Assembly (NCBI GenBank): GCA_027730885.1
Contig: JAQCHM010000126.1
Span: forward strand, 1 to 8,499
Direction of reading: 5' to 3'
DNA: 8,499 nucleotides
Origin: Actinomycetota bacterium
Lineage (GTDB): Bacteria > Actinomycetota > Acidimicrobiia > Acidimicrobiales > SZUA-35
The translations under genes were made by a program, and so were the position numbers. Of the stretch, positions 6,159 through 8,499 are shown one piece after another. The notes beneath the pieces were generated by a model. That model made no database searches, had not been told where the DNA came from, and saw only the letters and a list, made by a program, of their open reading frames with translations. Positions within the stretch are counted from its first letter, which is position 1. Each line of letters starts with the position of its first letter.

Positions 6159-7030
6159 GCGAGGTCGGCCGCTCGATGGAGCCGACGGTTGCCTTCGGAA
6201 CAACCGCTGACGGGCTCACCCAACTGCGCCGGAGGTGGGCGACCCCTGGCGCCCGCGCCGCGGTTCTCCTCGTGCATGGGATTGGCGAGCACAGCGGTCG
6301 CTACCTGCATGTCGGTCGGGCGTTTGCCGACTCGGGCTTCGACGTGCTGGCTGCCGACGGCCGCGGGTTCGGACAGTCCGGTGGGCGGCGGGCCTACGTG
6401 AACGACTTCTCCGAATTCCTCGACGACGTCGAAGCTCTGCTCGCCGAGCGCCGGACGCTCGGGCTGCCGGTCGTGCTCGTCGGACACTCACTCGGCGGTC
6501 TCATCTCGGCCGCGTACCTGACATCGCGACGACCGGGCCCGGACCTCGCGGTCCTGAGCGCGCCGGCTCTCCAGGCCGAAATCCCAAACTGGCAGCGACT
6601 CGTGGCGCCTGTCATTGGACGTGTACTTCCCAAGGTCTTCGTCCCGTCGCCGATCGCGGGCTCGCTGCTGTCCCGAGATCCGGCCGTGGCCGAGGCCTAC
6701 GTCAACGATCCGCTCGTCGTCGCGGGCAGTACCGCCGGTCTCGGCAAGGCCATCCTCGAAGCGATGCGGTCGACCACGACATCACTCGACCGCATCACCG
6801 TCCCGGTGTACGTGCTCCACGGCTCAGCCGACGAGTTGGTACCGCCCCAGGCGTCGGAACCGTTGGCCCACTTGCCCGGCGCGATGCGTCGAGTCTGGCC
6901 CGGACTTCGTCACGAATGCTTCAACGAGCCCGAACAGGACGACGTCCTGGCCGAGGTCGTAGCGTGGCTCGATGCCCGCCTTGTGGATCAGCTGGGTGGC
7001 ATGCCTTCCTCGGAGTCTCCCTCCACGTAA
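6155..7030 (+). CDS. Alpha/beta hydrolase, monoacylglycerol lipase-like
   Basis: The 291-residue serine hydrolase resembles the monoacylglycerol lipase/lysophospholipase (Hydrolase_4, PldB-like) group, which cleaves acyl-glycerols or lysophospholipids. Landmarks are the oxyanion-side motif HGIGEHSGRY (41-50), DGRGFGQSGG (68-77), and the nucleophile elbow GHSLGG with S112 as nucleophile. The acid is D226 in HGSADELVPP and the base is H253 in LRHECFNE. All three triad residues are present with normal spacing. There is no signal peptide, so it is probably cytoplasmic or peripheral. The ATG at 6155 overlaps the lipoprotein stop by 4 bp; an in-frame ATG at 6176 is an alternative start closer to the conserved core. 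The last ~15 residues are low in conservation signal and overlap the convergent gene on the other strand. Confidence 0.92.
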   Translation: MSEVGRSMEPTVAFGTTADGLTQLRRRWATPGARAAVLLVHGIGEHSGRYLHVGRAFADSGFDVLAADGRGFGQSGGRRAYVNDFSEFLDDVEALLAERRTLGLPVVLVGHSLGGLISAAYLTSRRPGPDLAVLSAPALQAEIPNWQRLVAPVIGRVLPKVFVPSPIAGSLLSRDPAVAEAYVNDPLVVAGSTAGLGKAILEAMRSTTTSLDRITVPVYVLHGSADELVPPQASEPLAHLPGAMRRVWPGLRHECFNEPEQDDVLAEVVAWLDARLVDQLGGMPSSESPST

Positions 7031-8111
7031 CCCACACCCTCCACCCAGCGTGATGGGGGCGTTGGCTGGGCTGCGGCGGCGGGATAGACCTGGGTCGGGT
7101 CGGCGCGGGGTGCTGTGGCGGCGGGAGGTGCGGTGGGAGGCGCGACTGCCATCGTCGACGAAGCTGGTCCCGGGGCTGATCCCTGAGCCGGCTGCTGTGA
7201 CGTCGGAGGCCGAATGTTCGACGAGACCCCCCGCGGCCCGGGCCGGTGCGGAGGGTGTCACCACCACCGGCGGGAGTGCCACCTCGGGCCGGCTGCAGGA
7301 CCGCAGCGCCGCGACGTTGGGACGCTGTGGCCCAGAGCATCGATGCCCCCAAGAGGAGACCCCCGAACGCTCCCATCAGCACCGCCGGTCTGATCATGGC
7401 GCCGAAGAACACGTCGATCATGGCCGAGATGATGGCTGTCGACGATGGCGCTACGGCCTCGGCCAGGAACGGGACGCCGTAACCGATGACCAACCAGAAT
7501 GCGCTGGCTCCGAAGGTCCAAATGCTGACACGCCGCAAGATGGCCGGCCGGTTCTTGGCTACGAACAGCGAGACGGTCACGCCGACGAGAGCGGCCAGTC
7601 CGAGCAAGGTCGACACCCGCTGTGCCAGATCTCGGAGGCGCCCGAGCCAGCTGAGCCCGGTGGTGGGTAGTTCGATGTTGACCGGTGGCGCTTCGGGCAA
7701 CACCGTCGCCAGCTCCAGCCGGACACCGATGAGTGCGTCGCGGGTGGCGGTGCCCAGCGCGGAGGCGTCGAGCACCACCGGTTCGGGGTTGCCTTCCAAC
7801 GCGTTCCGATGGGTGCGGACGATCCCGTCGCGCACCATCGCATCCACCCTCGGGTCGTCGAGAGCAAGGTTGGCCGCTTGCTCCAACTGCTGGCGCGGCA
7901 CAGGGACCTCGGCGGGAAGGCTGGCTTCCATGGCGACGACCAGCCGTCCGACGAGTGCGGCGCGCAGCGCTTCGTTGTCGAGGAGTTGGTCGGCCAGGCG
8001 TTCGGACCGGCCGGGATCGAGGACGGTATTGGTCAGGACGAACCCGGCCCAACTGACCGAAGCAAGGACGAGCGACAAACCAAGGATCAATCCGGCGAGG
8101 CCTCTGCGCAT
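6921..8111 (-). CDS. Multi-helix membrane protein, family unknown, probably frameshifted near its 3' end
   Basis: As written, the frame encodes 396 residues. Residues 5-27 form a membrane helix, followed by an extracytoplasmic domain (about 28-167) rich in LADQLLDNEALRAALV-type helices. C-terminal helices lie at about 168-185, 196-216 and 228-262. This layout resembles uncharacterised actinobacterial membrane proteins; no function can be given. From about residue 293 the frame becomes arginine-rich and un-protein-like and runs 110 bp antisense into the lipase gene. One base before or within the six-G run (7227-7232, G on this strand), the other frame gives a Pro/Ala-rich tail (ADPTQVYPAAAAQPTPPSRW) ending at 6988. 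One added base would yield a 374-residue protein overlapping the lipase by only 43 bp. The start is ATG 8111, with GAGACT 7 bases upstream. Confidence 0.72.
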   Translation of the reverse strand: MRRGLAGLILGLSLVLASVSWAGFVLTNTVLDPGRSERLADQLLDNEALRAALVGRLVVAMEASLPAEVPVPRQQLEQAANLALDDPRVDAMVRDGIVRTHRNALEGNPEPVVLDASALGTATRDALIGVRLELATVLPEAPPVNIELPTTGLSWLGRLRDLAQRVSTLLGLAALVGVTVSLFVAKNRPAILRRVSIWTFGASAFWLVIGYGVPFLAEAVAPSSTAIISAMIDVFFGAMIRPAVLMGAFGGLLLGASMLWATASQRRGAAVLQPARGGTPAGGGDTLRTGPGRGGSRRTFGLRRHSSRLRDQPRDQLRRRWQSRLPPHLPPPQHPAPTRPRSIPPPQPSQRPHHAGWRVWVTWRETPRKACHPADPQGGHRATLRPRPGRRPVRAR

Positions 8112-8118
8112 GGCCACC

Positions 8119-8124
8119 AGTCTC
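8119..8124 (-). promoter_or_regulatory. Possible -10 box of a leaderless promoter (gene at 8111)
   Basis: On the minus strand this reads GAGACT, 7 bases before the ATG at 8111. It is a weaker match than the TAnnnT boxes but has the same spacing, and no Shine-Dalgarno sequence is present. Confidence 0.3.
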
Positions 8125-8148
8125 GCGCTGTTGAGAGGCCCAAAGAGG

Positions 8149-8154
8149 TAGCGT
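8149..8154 (+). promoter_or_regulatory. Putative -10 box of a leaderless promoter (gene at 8161)
   Basis: TAGCGT lies 6 bases before the ATG at 8161, in the 49-bp divergent gap. There is no Shine-Dalgarno sequence. Confidence 0.5.
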
Positions 8155-8160
8155 CGCCGA

Positions 8161-8499
8161 ATGACCCTCCTGGAGGCCGTTCTGATCTTCGGCGGGGGGT
8201 TGTTTGCCGGGTTCATCAACTCCATGGCCGGGGGTGGGTCGCTCCTCACCGTTCCCCTGCTGTCGTTGGCCGGCGTGTCCGGTCTGTTGGCCAACGGGAC
8301 GAACCGTGTGGCGGTGTTGCTGCAGAACGTCGGGTCGGGGTACGGCTACTCCCGGCGCCGGATTGCCCGAGTTGGCGAGGTCCTGCCGATTCTGCTGCCG
8401 GCGCTGGCTGGGGGCCTGCTCGGCGCGTTGCTGGTCTCGAGGGTCAATGACGAGTTGTTCGAGCGCGTCTTCGGCGTGTTGATGCTCCCGCTGCTCGCG
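8161..8499 (+). CDS. TauE/SafE (TSUP) family membrane transporter, 3' end beyond window
   Basis: 113 residues are visible and the frame is open to the last base. The start MTLLEAVLIFGGGLFAGFIN leads into SMAGGGSLLTVPLL and ANGTNRVAVLLQN, the hallmark first repeat of the TauE/SafE sulfite-exporter family (TSUP). A second and third helix follow (VLPILLPALAGGLLGALLVS, then VFGVLMLPLLA). Full-length members have about 250 residues and 7-8 helices, so less than half is present. The family is linked to export or uptake of sulfite, sulfoacetate and other organosulfur anions; this substrate is unknown. The gene is divergent from the membrane protein at 8111, with TAGCGT 6 bases before the ATG. Confidence 0.9.
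   Translation, partial: MTLLEAVLIFGGGLFAGFINSMAGGGSLLTVPLLSLAGVSGLLANGTNRVAVLLQNVGSGYGYSRRRIARVGEVLPILLPALAGGLLGALLVSRVNDELFERVFGVLMLPLLA

Noticed and set aside
6235..7053. 272-codon plus-strand frame overlapping the lipase gene
   Set aside because: Its arginine-rich translation is a +2 shadow of the lipase frame, which carries a complete catalytic triad.
7258..8052. 264-codon minus-strand frame within the membrane protein gene
   Set aside because: It is arginine-rich with no hydrophobic segments, whereas the overlapping frame shows clear membrane helices.
7486..8151. 221-codon plus-strand frame opposite the membrane protein
   Set aside because: Its Ser/Arg/Thr-rich translation is an antisense shadow with no start signal and no domain.

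Overview
The window is a GC-rich, gene-dense stretch of bacterial chromosome. It most resembles an actinomycete, possibly of the Acidimicrobiia type. That placement is an inference from base composition, GTG starts, tRNA genes without an encoded CCA end, and -10-like boxes placed 6-8 bases before most first-gene starts, as in leaderless actinobacterial genes. Nothing here looks phage- or plasmid-derived, and I see no CRISPR array, insertion sequence or defence system.

Layout. 1-1461 (+) is the 3' part of a citramalate synthase gene (isoleucine pathway). A convergent gene at 1483-1965 (-) encodes a small four-helix membrane protein. 2031-2555 (+) is an unrecognised soluble protein. It is followed by gltX (2576-3934, glutamyl-tRNA synthetase) and, 13 bp later, a membrane-anchored DUF218/YdcF-like protein (3948-4544). 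Next come two tRNA genes, tRNA-Gln(CUG) at 4609-4680 and tRNA-Glu(CUC) at 4773-4845, which are the two tRNAs a non-discriminating GluRS would charge. 4846-5029 has no confident gene. 5030-5779 (-) is a half-length GPH-type sugar/cation symporter. Divergent from it is a small lipoprotein gene (5817-6158) whose stop overlaps the start of a monoacylglycerol-lipase-like hydrolase (6155-7030). A convergent multi-helix membrane protein (start 8111, -) appears frameshifted near its 3' end. Divergent from that, a TauE/SafE-type transporter begins at 8161 and runs off the window.

How the parts relate. The gltX segment is translation-related housekeeping, with an envelope gene riding behind the synthetase. 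The lipoprotein and lipase are almost certainly co-translated and may act together at the envelope. The remaining genes appear to be single transcription units.

The most informative pattern is that seven gene starts on both strands have a TAnnnT or GAnnnT box 6-8 bases upstream and no Shine-Dalgarno sequence, as expected for leaderless mRNAs. Other points to check are the truncated transporter beside tRNA-Glu, a probable single-base frameshift at a six-base homopolymer, and a glutamine in place of the usual second metal-binding histidine in the citramalate synthase. I do not see a clear new multi-gene system in this window.
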